Assembly: GCF_900103645.1 (NCBI RefSeq)
Contig: NZ_FNHP01000008.1
Coordinates: 62,001-126,000, forward strand
Origin: Oryzisolibacter propanilivorax
Lineage (GTDB): Bacteria > Pseudomonadota > Gammaproteobacteria > Burkholderiales > Burkholderiaceae_C
Reading direction: 5' to 3'
Length of the DNA stretch: 64,000 nt
The notes beneath the pieces were generated by a model, which did no database searches, was not told where the DNA came from, and saw nothing but the letters and a program-made list of their open reading frames with translations. Positions 33,573-43,705 of this stretch are shown piece after piece. The position numbers and the translations under genes are program-made. The first letter of the stretch is position 1, and each line of letters starts with the position of its first letter.

Positions 33573-34025
33573 ATGGCCGTCGTTCTCACCCGCAGCCCCG
33601 CCTATTGGGCGGACGCCTTCTACGTCATCCCCGACCAACCCGGCAAGCCCATCGTCATCGACTTCCAGCTGCGCTTCAAGCACCTGAAGAAGACCGAGCG
33701 CAAGGAGCTCGACCAGCGCCTGGAGGTCAACGCCCGGCGCTACCGTGAGCGGTTGCAGGCGATCTCCGAGGGCAAGGCCGACCCCGGCTTCACCCCAGAA
33801 ATTCTCGACAAGGAAGTGCTGGACCTGGTGCTGGTGGACTGGAGCGGCTTTCAGGACGAGGGCGGCTCGCCCGCCATCTACACCCCAGCCGCACGCGCGC
33901 AGCTGGTCGAAGACTTCCCCGGCATCGAGGCCGCCTTCATCGCGTCCTACCTGCAATCGCGCGACCCCGACCAAAAGCGCGAGGCCGCCGCAAAAAACTC
34001 CGAGGTGCCGTCCGGCACCACCTGA
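33573..34025 (+). CDS. Tail assembly chaperone, upstream product (gpG-like)
   Basis: The 150-residue protein begins MAVVLTRSPAYWADAFYVIP and has a charged helical body, in the position of tail chaperone G between tube and tape measure. Near its end is an in-phase slippery heptamer (33992-33998) that would join it to the next gene by -1 frameshift, giving a fusion of about 273 residues. Both products normally coat the tape measure during tail assembly. Confidence 0.8.
   Translation: MAVVLTRSPAYWADAFYVIPDQPGKPIVIDFQLRFKHLKKTERKELDQRLEVNARRYRERLQAISEGKADPGFTPEILDKEVLDLVLVDWSGFQDEGGSPAIYTPAARAQLVEDFPGIEAAFIASYLQSRDPDQKREAAAKNSEVPSGTT
33992..33998 (+). other. Programmed -1 frameshift site (A AAA AAC)
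   Basis: The sequence gcA AAA AAC has the exact X_XXY_YYZ phase relative to the upstream chaperone frame. A -1 slip moves reading into the frame of the 34061 gene, and that frame is open from 33998 through 34393 with no stop. Conserved chaperone frameshifts at this position are established for siphophages. Confidence 0.75.
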
Positions 34026-34060
34026 GCGGCGCGAGCACCCAGGCGTGCAGCGATGGCGAC

Positions 34061-34393
34061 ATGGCCGCCGATTTCGCGCTCCTGGGGCTATCGGCGTCCG
34101 AGGCGGCTCGCGCATCGCGCGCCAGTCAATGGGGCGCCGACACCACGGCATCGGGCGACTTCGAGCTGTGGCCTGAGCACCAGGCCGCATGGGAGGTGTT
34201 TCTCGACTGCGCGCGCCAGTGGCGCACTGCCTCGGTCGGCATGGCGGGGCTGTGGTTCCAGGGCCTTGATCCCGCCGCCGTCCGGCTCTCGCTGGCGGCG
34301 CGCAACGTACGCCGCGCGGACTGGGCCGGGCTTCTGGGCCAGCTGCGCATCCTCGAAGACGAAGCCGCCGGCATCTTGAACGACCCCTCCTGA
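34061..34393 (+). CDS. Tail assembly chaperone, downstream product (DUF1799-like; T part of G-T)
   Basis: The 110-codon frame contains [20 protein letters not shown], an aromatic middle, and [16 protein letters not shown]. It resembles the second tail chaperone of Mu-like siphophages. It could begin at the ATG at 34061, but the frame is open back to the slippery site at 33992, so the main product is probably the fusion with the upstream protein. The stop abuts the tape measure start by 2 bp. Confidence 0.75.
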   Translation: MAADFALLGLSASEAARASRASQWGADTTASGDFELWPEHQAAWEVFLDCARQWRTASVGMAGLWFQGLDPAAVRLSLAARNVRRADWAGLLGQLRILEDEAAGILNDPS

Positions 34394-34395
34394 AC

Positions 34396-37300
34396 ATGGA
34401 CAGCAGCAAGACCGTCAAGGTCGTTCTCACGCTCGACAACGGGCAATTCATCACCAGCCTGCAGGCCTCGGGGCGCGAGCACAGCACGTTCGCGGCCAAC
34501 GTGGTGCGCTCGGGCCAGGCGATGGACGCCACGCTCAAGAGCGGCGAGATGAGCGCCAAGCAGACGGCCGCCGCGCTGCGCATGCTGCCCGCGCAGTTCA
34601 CCGACATCTTCACGGGCCTGGCGTCTGGGCAGGCGCCCATGACGGTGCTCATCCAGCAAGGCGGCCAGCTCAAGGATTCCTTTGGCGGCGTGGCGCCCGC
34701 CGCCCGGGCGATGGGCGGCTACATCGCCGGCCTGGTCAGCCCCACCATGCTGGCGGCCGGCGCCGCGGGCGCGCTGGCCGTGGCCTACTACCAGGGCAGC
34801 AAGGAGGCCGACGCCTACACCCGCTCCATCGTGATGAGCGGCAACGCCGCCGGCGCGACGGTGGGCCAGATGCAGGCCGCCGCGCGCGGCGCCTCGGCGG
34901 TAGTGGGCACGCAGGCAGCGGCGGCCGACGCGGTCGCGCAGCTGGGCGCAACGGGCCAAGTCGCCGCGCGCAACCTGGAGGGCTTCACCGCCACCGCGCT
35001 GCGCATGGAGCGCGAAGTCGGCCAGGCAGTGGAGAAGACCGCCGAGCAGTTCTCCGGCCTGGGCGACAAGCCCGTGCAGGCGTCGCTCAAGCTCAACGAA
35101 AGCTATGGCTACCTGACCACCGCCATCTACGAGCAGATCCGCGCACTGGAGGCCAGCGGCAAGCACCACGAAGCGGGCGAGCTGGCGCAACGCAGCTTCG
35201 CCGCCGCCATGGACGAGCGCACGAATCGCCTGCGGGGCAACCTGGGCCTGCTCGAGCGCGGCTGGCGCGCCATCGGCGACGCCGCCGGCTGGGCCTGGAA
35301 CAAGATGCTCAACGTCGGCCGCAAGGAGACCGTGGCCGACCAGCTGTCCAAGGCACAGCAAGAGCTGCAAGACCGCATGTCCCGTGGCCCCACGAACGAC
35401 GTGCCAGGCGTGCGCGGCAGTTGGGAAAAAGGCAACGAGCGGATGCGCGAGAACATCCGCCTGCTGCAGGAAAAGGTGAAGCTGGAGGAAGAATCAGCCG
35501 CCGCTGCGGCCAAGAGCCAGGCCCAGGAAAAAGCCGGCATCGAATGGAGCCAGCGCGCCTACGAGGCCCGCTCCAAGTCCAAGAAGATGGAGGACGAGCT
35601 GGCCGCCGCCCGCCAGCAGTTCAAGGACGCCGGCAAGGACGAGGTGCGGGACAAGAAGGAACTCGACGCGGTCCTGGCCGGCATCCGCGACAAGTACAAG
35701 GAATCCACCACCGAGCAGAACAAGGCCGCCAAGGAGCAAGAGCGCCAGCTCGCCCTGATGGCCGAGCTGGGCGGCTTGTCGTCCACCTTCTACAAGGACT
35801 GGACGGAGCTGAACAAGCAGTTCGCCGCCGGCAAGATCAAGCAGGAAGAGCTGGTACGGCTGCAGGCCACGCTGCTGGCCAAGCAGCCGGCCATGGCGGC
35901 GGCGGCGCGCGAGGAGCAAAAGGCACTCGACGCGCAGGTCCGGGCCTGGCAGGAGCTGGAGCGCGTGCAGGAGCGCGCCCGCGAAAAAGCCCTGGAGGCG
36001 CTGCAAAAGTCCGCCCAGGGCGCCGAGCAGCAGGTGCAAAAGCTGCTGGACGAAGAGCACGCCACCACCTTGGCCGCCGTGGCCAACATCTCGCTGGCCG
36101 AAGCCGTCGAGCGCGTGGCCCTGGCGCGCGCGCAAGAGGCCTACCAGAAGGCTGCCGCTGCCGGCGCTGATGGCCAGACGCTGCTGGCGCTGCAAAAGGA
36201 AATCGAGGCGCGCGAGAAGATCGTCAGCCTGACCGGCGCGCGCGAGGCGCGCGAGGCGCTCAAGAAGACGGCCGACGAGGCAAGCAAAGAGCTCAAGCGC
36301 GTCACCGAGCAGTACGAGCAGGGCCTCACCAACGCCGCCATGCAAGGCGGCAAGAGCCTGAAGGAATACATCCAGGGCGTGCTGCGCACCACGGCCTTTC
36401 GGATCGTGCTGCAGCCCGTGATGAACTGGGGCGCGCAGCTGCTCACGGCCATCACCGGCGGCGCCGGCGGCGCCGGCGGCGCCAGCGCGCTGCTGGGCGG
36501 CAGCGGCGGCCTGATGGGCACCGTGGGCAACCTCGGCAGCCTGGCCTCGCTGCTGGGCGGCAACAGCATGCTGGGCAACATCGCCGGCACCCTGGGCGGC
36601 TGGCTGGGCCTGGGCGGCGCGGTTTCCACCGGCACCGGTATCGCCACCAGCGTGGGCACCGGCCTGTCGCTGACTGGCACCACGGGCGGGCTGGGCCTGA
36701 CCACCGGCGGTGGCCTGGGCCTGACCGTGGGCAACACCGCCAGCAGCGCGGTCAGCCTAGGCGGGGCCGGTGCAGGCGCCAGCGGCGCCACCAGTACCTT
36801 GATGGCTGCAGCACCTTATGCGGCCATCATCGCCGCCGCCGTCGCCGTGGCCTCGAATATGTGGGAGCAGGGGTGGACGCGCGATGCCTTGAAGGGCGAG
36901 GGCAAGTCCACGTTCTACGGCGGCGCTGGCTCTTACATGACGGGCATCGGCGTGCTGGAAAAGCACAAGCTCGGCGTGCTGAGCGCGCTCGGGGTGTCGG
37001 AGAAGTGGGCGGACATCTTGAGCGGTACCACCCGCATGGCGCTGCTGTTTGGGCGCAAGCTCAAGGACTCCGGCCTGGAAGCCACCCTGGGCAGCAACGC
37101 CGACGGTGGCAGCGAATCGCGCCAATACGCCTTTTATAAAGGTGGGCTCTTCCGAAGCGACAAGACCACCTACGTCAAGACCGACGAGGGTGTCGAGGCG
37201 TACCTGGACAACGCCGTGACCACGGCCCGCGCCGCGCTGCGGGCGGTGGCCGAGTCGCTGGACGCGCCGACCGCCGCGCTCGACACATTCGCCCTCACCG

Positions 37301-39972
37301 TGAAGGAAAGCTTCAAGGACCTGAGCGAGGAGGAAGCCAACGACAAGTTGGCCGAGATCGTCGGCCGCTACGCCGAAGGGCTGGGCGGAGCGTTTTTGGA
37401 GGGCCTGGACGGCTCGGGCGTGGCCGCCTGGGTGCAGCGCATCGCCAAGGACGGCGGCACGGCCGCCGAGCGGCTGCAGGCCATCGCCGACTACCCGGCC
37501 CAGTTGCTGCAGTCCATCGGCACCACGCGCGAGGACCTGGTGCGCATCTTCACCGAAGGGCTGGTGAATGGCGATGCGGCAGCGGCCGGCCAGGCTGTGG
37601 CCGACCAGCTGGTCGCCAGCATCGAGCTGAGCATGCTCAGCGGCGCCAGCGCCCAGGTGTTCGACATCGTCAACCGCGGCATCGTCACCCCCATCCTGGA
37701 CGCCATGGCCAATGGCGCCAGCCTGTCGGAGGCCATCAGCCAGGCCAACATCGCCCGGACCGTGGCCAAGGCCCAGGAGACGGCCGCGGCGTTCGCCGCC
37801 GTGTGGAACGACCCGGGCTTCAAACAGGCCATGGAGTCCATCCGCACCACCGTGGGCAGCGCTCTGGGCACCGCCGGCGGCGCCCTGCAGTACCAGCCCA
37901 CCTACATCCGGCCCCAGGCCGCCGTGGACGCCGGCGCCAGCAGCAGCGCCAGCCAGGAAGAGACTCCCGAGGACCGCCTGCGCAAGAAGATCCAGGACAT
38001 GGCCGCCGATGGCGCGCAGCTCGCCGCCGACTTGCTGCGCGCCAAAGGCGACGAGGCCGCCGCCGCCCTGGCCGAGCTGGAGATCGCCACTGAGGGCGTC
38101 ACTGGCGTGCTGCGCGAGCAGTACATCGCCCAGCGGGACGCCAACCAGGCCATGCAGGGCAGCATCGCGGCGTGGGAGGCCATCGGCGCGCTCAAGGACG
38201 AAGGCGCCGGCCTGGCCATTGAGCTGCTGCGCGCGCAAGGCCACGAAGCCGCTGCCGCGCTGCGCCAGTTCGAGGCCGCCACCGCCAAGATGACCGAGGC
38301 CGAGCGCGAAGCCTACCGTTTGCAGCAGCAGGCCAACGACGCGCTGCGCGCACAGATCGCGCTGGCCACCGAGCTGCCGGCGCTGCTCGCGCGCTTCATG
38401 ACCCCACAGCAAAGCCAGGCCGCCGGCTACGGGCGCATCGCGCAGGGCCTGGAGCAGGCGGGCATCCATGTGGGCGCCGATACGCTGGCGCAGGCCAGCC
38501 TGCAGCAGATCGCCCAGGCCGCCGCCGAGATCTACCACCTGGGCAGCACCAGCGACGCCACACGCCTGGCGCTGGTGCGCGCCGTGGCCAGCCTGGCCGA
38601 GCTCAAGGATGCGGCCACCGCTAGCGCCAATGCCGCGGCCGACGCGGCGCTGTCCGCGCTCTCGCGCTCCATCGAAGCCGAAAAGGCCGCCATCACCGAG
38701 GCCGCCAACGCCCGCATCGAGAGCCTGCGCCAGGAGGCCGAAGCGCAGAAGGCCGCGCAGGACACTGCCAGCGAAGCCCTGGCCACCGCCACGCGCATCG
38801 CCGACACCCTCGGCCGCGCCGTGCGCGCGCTGCGCGGCCAGGTCGAGAGCGCCGTGGTGCAGGACCTGGCCGCCGCGCGCGCCTTCATCGAGGGCGCCGC
38901 GCGCGCCGCCGCCGCCACGGGCGCGCTGCCCGACGAAGAGCAGCTGGCGCGCGCCATCGAGTCCGTCACCGCCGACCAGCAGCAGCGCTACGGCACCTAC
39001 GCCGACTGGGAAGCCGCGCAGCTCGACCAGGCCAACCAGCTCGCCGCCCTGGAGGGCGTGAGCACGGCGCAGATGACCGTGGCCGAGCGCCACCTGGCCG
39101 CCACGAAAGCCCAAGCCGCGCTGCTGGAAGAGCAGGTCAAGGCCACGCAGGCCGGTGCGGCCGCCGCCATCCGCGCGCTCGACCAGCAGCTGGCCGCCGC
39201 ACAGGAACGCCTGGCCGTGCTGCGCGACAGCAACGCCCAGCTGCAGTCGATCGCCACGGCCACCGCCGGCTTCGAGGCCGCGCTGGCGCAGCTGGCGCAG
39301 GCCCTGGCCGCATCGGCCAAGGGCCCCAGCGCGGGCGGCGGCGGCCCGAGCGGCGGCGCGCCCACGCCGGCGCCAGGGGGCGCCAGCACTGTGGTGCTGA
39401 ACGGCCCCGGCGGCTCGCAGTACGACGCGCGCAGCGACGTCTTCTACGCCGCCGGCACCGGCATGCCCTACCTGGGGGCGAGCCTGGGCGCCGCCGCGAT
39501 CGACATGGTGAACGCCGGCCACGCCCTGCAGGTCTACCAGGCCGCCGTGGCCGGCGGTGTCACCAGCCAGATGCTGGCGCAGTGGACCGGCGCCAGCGCG
39601 GCCGATCTCAACGCCTGGGCCGCCGCCAACAACCTGCCCGCATTCGCCGAGGGCACCAACTACGTGCCGCGCGACATGATCGCGCTCATCCACGAAGGCG
39701 AGGAGATCGTCCCCAAACGCTATAACCCCGCCGCCCAGGCCGGCGCCTGGACGAGCGCCAGCACCATCAGCCGCAGCGTCGCCAGCCGCGGCGCGGGCTC
39801 CGAATCGGCCCTGCAGGCGGTGGTGGCCACGCTGGCCGGCACTGTGGGGCAGCTCGCCGGCGGCGCGGGCGAAGGGGCGCTTGGAGCCGAGGACCGCAGC
39901 AACCTGCGCCGCATCCGCGAGGTGCTTGAAGGCGCCGCTATGGGCCGCGTGCGGCTGGGGGTGGCCGCATGA
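34396..39972 (+). CDS. Tail tape measure protein
   Basis: The 1,858-residue protein is the largest in the window. Its N-terminal region has a phage tape-measure domain ([19 protein letters not shown] near residue 63). It then has long coiled coils (about 325-700), Gly-rich hydrophobic stretches (about 695-820), further Ala-rich helices, and a closing [20 protein letters not shown]. At the usual 0.15 nm per residue it would set a tail near 280 nm. It determines tail length and helps DNA entry. Confidence 0.93.
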   Translation: MDSSKTVKVVLTLDNGQFITSLQASGREHSTFAANVVRSGQAMDATLKSGEMSAKQTAAALRMLPAQFTDIFTGLASGQAPMTVLIQQGGQLKDSFGGVAPAARAMGGYIAGLVSPTMLAAGAAGALAVAYYQGSKEADAYTRSIVMSGNAAGATVGQMQAAARGASAVVGTQAAAADAVAQLGATGQVAARNLEGFTATALRMEREVGQAVEKTAEQFSGLGDKPVQASLKLNESYGYLTTAIYEQIRALEASGKHHEAGELAQRSFAAAMDERTNRLRGNLGLLERGWRAIGDAAGWAWNKMLNVGRKETVADQLSKAQQELQDRMSRGPTNDVPGVRGSWEKGNERMRENIRLLQEKVKLEEESAAAAAKSQAQEKAGIEWSQRAYEARSKSKKMEDELAAARQQFKDAGKDEVRDKKELDAVLAGIRDKYKESTTEQNKAAKEQERQLALMAELGGLSSTFYKDWTELNKQFAAGKIKQEELVRLQATLLAKQPAMAAAAREEQKALDAQVRAWQELERVQERAREKALEALQKSAQGAEQQVQKLLDEEHATTLAAVANISLAEAVERVALARAQEAYQKAAAAGADGQTLLALQKEIEAREKIVSLTGAREAREALKKTADEASKELKRVTEQYEQGLTNAAMQGGKSLKEYIQGVLRTTAFRIVLQPVMNWGAQLLTAITGGAGGAGGASALLGGSGGLMGTVGNLGSLASLLGGNSMLGNIAGTLGGWLGLGGAVSTGTGIATSVGTGLSLTGTTGGLGLTTGGGLGLTVGNTASSAVSLGGAGAGASGATSTLMAAAPYAAIIAAAVAVASNMWEQGWTRDALKGEGKSTFYGGAGSYMTGIGVLEKHKLGVLSALGVSEKWADILSGTTRMALLFGRKLKDSGLEATLGSNADGGSESRQYAFYKGGLFRSDKTTYVKTDEGVEAYLDNAVTTARAALRAVAESLDAPTAALDTFALTVKESFKDLSEEEANDKLAEIVGRYAEGLGGAFLEGLDGSGVAAWVQRIAKDGGTAAERLQAIADYPAQLLQSIGTTREDLVRIFTEGLVNGDAAAAGQAVADQLVASIELSMLSGASAQVFDIVNRGIVTPILDAMANGASLSEAISQANIARTVAKAQETAAAFAAVWNDPGFKQAMESIRTTVGSALGTAGGALQYQPTYIRPQAAVDAGASSSASQEETPEDRLRKKIQDMAADGAQLAADLLRAKGDEAAAALAELEIATEGVTGVLREQYIAQRDANQAMQGSIAAWEAIGALKDEGAGLAIELLRAQGHEAAAALRQFEAATAKMTEAEREAYRLQQQANDALRAQIALATELPALLARFMTPQQSQAAGYGRIAQGLEQAGIHVGADTLAQASLQQIAQAAAEIYHLGSTSDATRLALVRAVASLAELKDAATASANAAADAALSALSRSIEAEKAAITEAANARIESLRQEAEAQKAAQDTASEALATATRIADTLGRAVRALRGQVESAVVQDLAAARAFIEGAARAAAATGALPDEEQLARAIESVTADQQQRYGTYADWEAAQLDQANQLAALEGVSTAQMTVAERHLAATKAQAALLEEQVKATQAGAAAAIRALDQQLAAAQERLAVLRDSNAQLQSIATATAGFEAALAQLAQALAASAKGPSAGGGGPSGGAPTPAPGGASTVVLNGPGGSQYDARSDVFYAAGTGMPYLGASLGAAAIDMVNAGHALQVYQAAVAGGVTSQMLAQWTGASAADLNAWAAANNLPAFAEGTNYVPRDMIALIHEGEEIVPKRYNPAAQAGAWTSASTISRSVASRGAGSESALQAVVATLAGTVGQLAGGAGEGALGAEDRSNLRRIREVLEGAAMGRVRLGVAA

Positions 39973-40892
39973 TGCGCGTGCTGCCGCCCATGGATATCGG
40001 CCAGGCCCAGCTGGTGTCCACCAGCGTGGCCGCCGAGGACGCCACGCCCGTGTGGGCCGCCGCCACCGCCTGGGCCAAGGATGCGCTGTGCCACCGGGTG
40101 GAGACGCACATGGTCTACCGCCGCATCACCGCCGGCACCTCGCCCACGCCGCCCGAAGGCGACGCGGCGCTGTGGCAGGCGCTGCGCCCCACCAACCGCC
40201 GGGCCATGTTCAACCTGCTGCACGACACGCGCACACGGGTAGAGGGCGGCCCGCTCACCGTGACGCTCGCGCCCGGCCAGCGCGTGGACAGCCTGGCGCT
40301 GGTGGGCCTCACGGGCGCCAGCGCCACGGTGCGCGTGGCCATCGGCGCGGACGTGCTCGAGCGCAGCTTCCCGCTGCTCACGCGCCGCGTGCGCTCGTGG
40401 TACCAGTACTTCACCGCGCCCTTCGTGCAGCAGGGTGCACTGACCCTGTGGGACCTGCCGCCGTACCGGGGCGCCACCATCACCGTGACCATCACGCCCA
40501 ACGCCGCCGGCCCCGCCGGCGTGGCCGAGTGCGGCCGGCTCATCCTGGGCATGGGCGCGCGCATCGGCGAGCTGCAGTGGGACTACGAAAACGACGCGCT
40601 GAACTTCTCGCGCATCGAGCGCAACTTCGACGGCTCGCTGGCTGCCATCGAGCAGCGGCGCAGCGTGCCCACCAACGCCTTGCCGGTGCGCGTGGACGCG
40701 GCTGACGTCGACGCCGTGCTGGCGCTGCGCGCGCGGCTCAACGCCGTGCCGGCCCTGTGGTCGGGCTGGACGCGCTATCCCGACAGCCCCTACGCCAGCT
40801 CGGCGCTGCTGTTTGGCATCTACCGGCGCTTTGCCGTGCGCCCGGCCAACAAGCGCTACGCCCAGGCCACCCTTGAAATCGAAGAGATGTGA
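39969..40892 (+). CDS. Tail tip-associated protein
   Basis: The 307-residue protein overlaps the tape measure stop (ATGA). It contains [20 protein letters not shown] and [20 protein letters not shown], a pattern seen in phage tail-tip proteins that combine a TNRxAMF motif with beta-sandwich repeats. It probably forms the distal tail tip, replacing the larger tip complexes of other siphophages. The family name is not certain. Confidence 0.65.
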   Translation: MMRVLPPMDIGQAQLVSTSVAAEDATPVWAAATAWAKDALCHRVETHMVYRRITAGTSPTPPEGDAALWQALRPTNRRAMFNLLHDTRTRVEGGPLTVTLAPGQRVDSLALVGLTGASATVRVAIGADVLERSFPLLTRRVRSWYQYFTAPFVQQGALTLWDLPPYRGATITVTITPNAAGPAGVAECGRLILGMGARIGELQWDYENDALNFSRIERNFDGSLAAIEQRRSVPTNALPVRVDAADVDAVLALRARLNAVPALWSGWTRYPDSPYASSALLFGIYRRFAVRPANKRYAQATLEIEEM

Positions 40893-40895
40893 AGC

Positions 40896-42164
40896 ATGCC
40901 CATTGCCCCTATACCCCTTGCCCTGCTGTCGCCCGCGCCCACGCTGGCCGACCCTGAGAATTTCGATGCGCGCGCCGACGTCACTGTCAGCGAGATCGTG
41001 GCCCTGGTGCCCCGGCTCAACGAGGAGCTGCAGGGCGTGTACGCCAACGCCGTCAGCGCCCAGGGCGCGGCCGCGATGAGCGAGGCCGCGGTGGCCCTGG
41101 CCAGCTACCGGGGCACCTGGTCCTCGCTGGCCGGGCCGCTGGCGCCCCCGGCGACGACGCTGCACGTGGGCAGCTACTGGATGCTGATGGGCGCCGTGGC
41201 CAACGTCGCGGCCAGCGAGCCGGGCAGCTCCAACGCCTGGAAGCTGCTCAACGCGCTGCCGCCCCTGGTGCGCGAGGCGCGCGCGGCGGCCGCGGTCATT
41301 GGCGCGGGGCACATGGGCCGCTGGATCGACATCACCGGCGGCACCTTCACGCAGGCGTTCGCGCCCTGCGCGCAGCTGGGCGGCGGCTGGTGGTGCTACT
41401 TGGGCAACAGCGGCAGCGGGGACATCACGCTGGACCCGGCTGGCGCCGAGACCATCGACGGCCTGGCCAGCTTCGTCATGTACCCCGGCGAGGTGCGCCT
41501 GGTGCAGTGCGACGGCGTGGCGCTGCGCAGCGTGGTGCTCAAGGCCTTCTCACGCACCTTCACAGTTTCGGGCAATTTCATCCACCCACCCGGATACGCA
41601 GGCATTCATCACATGCTCTGGGGGGCGGGCTCTGGAGGTACGGCCCAGTTTTACGGGTCAAACGCTATCGAAGGCGTCGACAGATCAGCAGGCGGCGCCT
41701 GTGCCGTGGGAGTGCTGCCTGCTTCGCTCATTGCCGCAGGCGCTACGGTTGCGATCATCATTGGCGCAGGCGGCCCTGGAGCAGTCACAGGCAGCGACTA
41801 TCAGAAGCACGGAAGCCCGGGCGGGAACAGCTCTATCGGCACGCTAGTTACCGCACCGGGCGGAGGTGTTTCCGGCGGTACATACGGTGTGGCCGCGCCG
41901 GGTTTCAACGTCGCTTCTGATGCTGGGGGAAGCGCCTATGGGGGCGCTTCTCGCGGCGGCGGCGGTCGTTGGACGACGATCTACGGCGGGGGCACCAACA
42001 GCTCTGGTCCCACCACCATCTTTGGCGGCGAGGGCGGGGGTGGCAATACCGGCGCGCCGGGCAGCGCGCCGGGCGGCGCGGGCGGGTCCAAGACTGTGTC
42101 TTCAGGAACTGCTGTGGCAGGCAATGGCGCGCGCGGCGAGTGCCGCCTGCGGGGGGTGATCTGA
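40896..42164 (+). CDS. Tail fibre / receptor-binding protein with glycine-rich C-terminal domain
   Basis: The 422-residue protein has an N-terminal helical attachment region (to about residue 135), a beta-rich middle, and from about residue 220 a glycine-rich domain with many GGG runs (GGGRWTTIYGGG, GGEGGGGNTG). This resembles polyglycine-rich phage adhesins. Base composition falls at about 41,555, where the C-terminal part begins, a mark of domain exchange. It should bind the host surface. Confidence 0.75.
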   Translation: MPIAPIPLALLSPAPTLADPENFDARADVTVSEIVALVPRLNEELQGVYANAVSAQGAAAMSEAAVALASYRGTWSSLAGPLAPPATTLHVGSYWMLMGAVANVAASEPGSSNAWKLLNALPPLVREARAAAAVIGAGHMGRWIDITGGTFTQAFAPCAQLGGGWWCYLGNSGSGDITLDPAGAETIDGLASFVMYPGEVRLVQCDGVALRSVVLKAFSRTFTVSGNFIHPPGYAGIHHMLWGAGSGGTAQFYGSNAIEGVDRSAGGACAVGVLPASLIAAGATVAIIIGAGGPGAVTGSDYQKHGSPGGNSSIGTLVTAPGGGVSGGTYGVAAPGFNVASDAGGSAYGGASRGGGGRWTTIYGGGTNSSGPTTIFGGEGGGGNTGAPGSAPGGAGGSKTVSSGTAVAGNGARGECRLRGVI

Positions 42165-42685
42165 TGGCACGCTATGCAGTTATCCACGGGGGCGTGGTGC
42201 AAAACCACGCCCTGGCCGACGACGTGTTCGCAGCCGCGCAAGGCTGGGTGCCGGCAGGGGACTCGCAAGTCGGTGACCGGTGGGACGGGCATGCGTTCGT
42301 GCCCGCACCTGCCGACCTCGACGCCCTGAAAGCCGCCAAGAACGACGAGATCAACGCCGCACGGCTGGCCGCCAACTTCTCGCACTTCGAGCACGCGGGC
42401 AAGCAAATCGCCTGTGACCAGCTCAGCCGCTCCGATATCGATGGCACTAACGGGTTCGTTGCCCTCTACGGTGCCCTGCCACCGGGCTGGCCCGGCGGCT
42501 GGAAGGCCATCGACAACACCTACGTGGCCATCGCCGACGTGGCCGCCTGGAAGGCGTTCTACGCGTCGATGTTCGCAGCCGGCAACGCCAACTTCGCGCA
42601 CGCCCAGGCCCTCAAGGAGGCGCTGGCAGCGGCCGCCACGGCCGAGGAGGTGGCCGCGATCGGCTGGGGCATGGAGGCGCCCTGA
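42164..42685 (+). CDS. Tail fibre assembly-type protein
   Basis: The 173-residue protein begins MARYAVIHGGVVQNHALADD and has a VPAGDSQVGDRWDGHAFVPA segment, typical of small proteins that follow fibre genes. The helical C-terminus (DEINAARLAANFSHFEHAG onward) resembles DUF4376-type domains. The start overlaps the fibre stop (TGATG). It likely folds or attaches the fibre. Confidence 0.7.
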   Translation: MARYAVIHGGVVQNHALADDVFAAAQGWVPAGDSQVGDRWDGHAFVPAPADLDALKAAKNDEINAARLAANFSHFEHAGKQIACDQLSRSDIDGTNGFVALYGALPPGWPGGWKAIDNTYVAIADVAAWKAFYASMFAAGNANFAHAQALKEALAAAATAEEVAAIGWGMEAP

Positions 42686-43206
42686 TGCTGCTGGCCAGCT
42701 ACAAGTCCACCCGCCCCGGCCTGCAGGGCGTGGCCAACCGCCTGATCCGCGCGCGCCTGCGCGGCATCTACTCGCACAACGAGCTGGTGTTCGAGCCCGG
42801 CGACGGCGTGGACGCGCTCATGCCGGACGGCACCTGCGCAGCCGATGCCGCAGGCGCCCTGTGGTGCGCCTCCAGCGTCGCGGCCGAGGCGCTGCCCGCG
42901 CATTCGCCGCGCCGCGCCGGCTGTGGTGGCGGGGTGCGCTTCAAGCGCATCGCGCTTGATCCGGGCCACTGGGACATGCGCCGCGTGGCTTGCAACCCAG
43001 TCCTGGCAGCGCAGTGGTTCAAGGCTCACCAAGGCGAGCTATACGACTGGCAGCTGATCGCCGGCTTCGCGACCTGGCTGATGCCGCACAAGGCCAGCCG
43101 CTGGACCTGCAGCGAAGCATGCGCGGCCGCGCTGGGGGCGCCCGAGGGTGATGCCTGGCGCTTCGACCCGTGCAGCCTTGAAGCCGCCGGCGGCGCCTGG
43201 ATGTAG
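42685..43206 (+). CDS. Predicted papain-like (YiiX/NlpC-type) amidase in the tail module
   Basis: The 173-residue protein shows the circularly permuted papain-like pattern: an early His in YSHNELVFEPGDG (about residue 31) and a later catalytic Cys in RWTCSEACAAALG (about residue 137), as in C92/YiiX-like enzymes. In a tail cluster it could cut peptidoglycan or process an acyl or peptide bond during entry. The assignment is from motif pattern only. Confidence 0.65.
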   Translation: MLLASYKSTRPGLQGVANRLIRARLRGIYSHNELVFEPGDGVDALMPDGTCAADAAGALWCASSVAAEALPAHSPRRAGCGGGVRFKRIALDPGHWDMRRVACNPVLAAQWFKAHQGELYDWQLIAGFATWLMPHKASRWTCSEACAAALGAPEGDAWRFDPCSLEAAGGAWM

Positions 43207-43246
43207 GGAGGGAGGACCGAACCAAGAAAAAGACGGGCGACCCGGC

Positions 43247-43326
43247 CAGGTGCGGTAACACCTGAGCCGAACCCCAACCCGCAGACCAAGCCTGCAAGCC
43301 GGCAAGGCCCGCCACTCTCGCGAGAG
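43247..43326 (+). promoter_or_regulatory. Leader with two inverted repeats upstream of com
   Basis: In the 165-bp gap before com there is caggtg-cggtaa-cacctg (43247-43264) and the perfect palindrome ctctcgcgagag (43315-43326). The position corresponds to the Mu mom control region. No GATC (Dam) sites are seen, unlike Mu mom. These may be transcription-factor sites or an RNA structure. Confidence 0.45.
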
Positions 43327-43371
43327 CGCGCTGAGCCTATCAGATGTTTCACCACGAACAACAGGCTTGCA

Positions 43372-43581
43372 ATGGAAGAAATCCGATGCGGCAACTGCCG
43401 CCGCAAACTCGGCGAGGGCGTCTACCTGGCCCTCTCCATCAAATGCCCCCGCTGCGGGGCGCTCAACCAGCTGAGGGCCCAGGGCCCCTCACCAGCACGC
43501 CGCCGAGCGTCAGAACCCCAAGGGACGCTCAGTGGCAAACCCCACAACCAAGAAAGCGCCGGCGCCACGCCGGCAAGGTGA
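43372..43581 (+). CDS. com: Com-like zinc-binding translational regulator
   Basis: The 69-residue protein begins MEEIRCGNCRRKLGEG and has two zinc-ligand pairs: Cys6/Cys9 and Cys25/Cys28 (IKCPRCGALNQL). This is the pattern of Mu Com, which binds mom mRNA and opens its start codon. The C-terminal half is not conserved. It is the first gene of a tightly overlapping four-gene operon in the Mu com-mom position at the right end. Confidence 0.88.
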   Translation: MEEIRCGNCRRKLGEGVYLALSIKCPRCGALNQLRAQGPSPARRRASEPQGTLSGKPHNQESAGATPAR

Positions 43582-43705
43582 GAACGGCTTCAAGTACAAG
43601 CCGCGGTACGGCCTGCTCGTGCCATGCGAGAACGAGGCCGACCAGCAGCGCCGCTACGCGCGCCTGACCCGGCTGGGCATGCGCCCGAAGGTGGTGTGCG
43701 TATGA
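43532..43705 (+). CDS. 57-residue protein of the com operon
   Basis: A GTG with AGGGA ribosome bases opens a frame inside the com 3' end (50-bp overlap). The product, ending KPRYGLLVPCENEADQQRRY and RLTRLGMRPKVVCV, is a small basic alpha/beta peptide. Its stop overlaps the next start (ATGA). Similar short 'EQQ...Y..L' proteins are often seen near ParB-like or modification genes, but no function is established. Mu mom also overlaps com. Confidence 0.7.
   Translation: MANPTTKKAPAPRRQGENGFKYKPRYGLLVPCENEADQQRRYARLTRLGMRPKVVCV

Noticed and set aside
37491-39693. A 978-codon leftward frame opposite the tape measure
   Set aside because: Low-complexity Gly/Ala/Arg/His composition is typical of GC-rich shadow frames; the tape measure on the plus strand has coherent domains.
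40896-42685. Mu-type invertible fibre segment
   Set aside because: No invertase gene and no inverted alternative fibre C-terminus are present.
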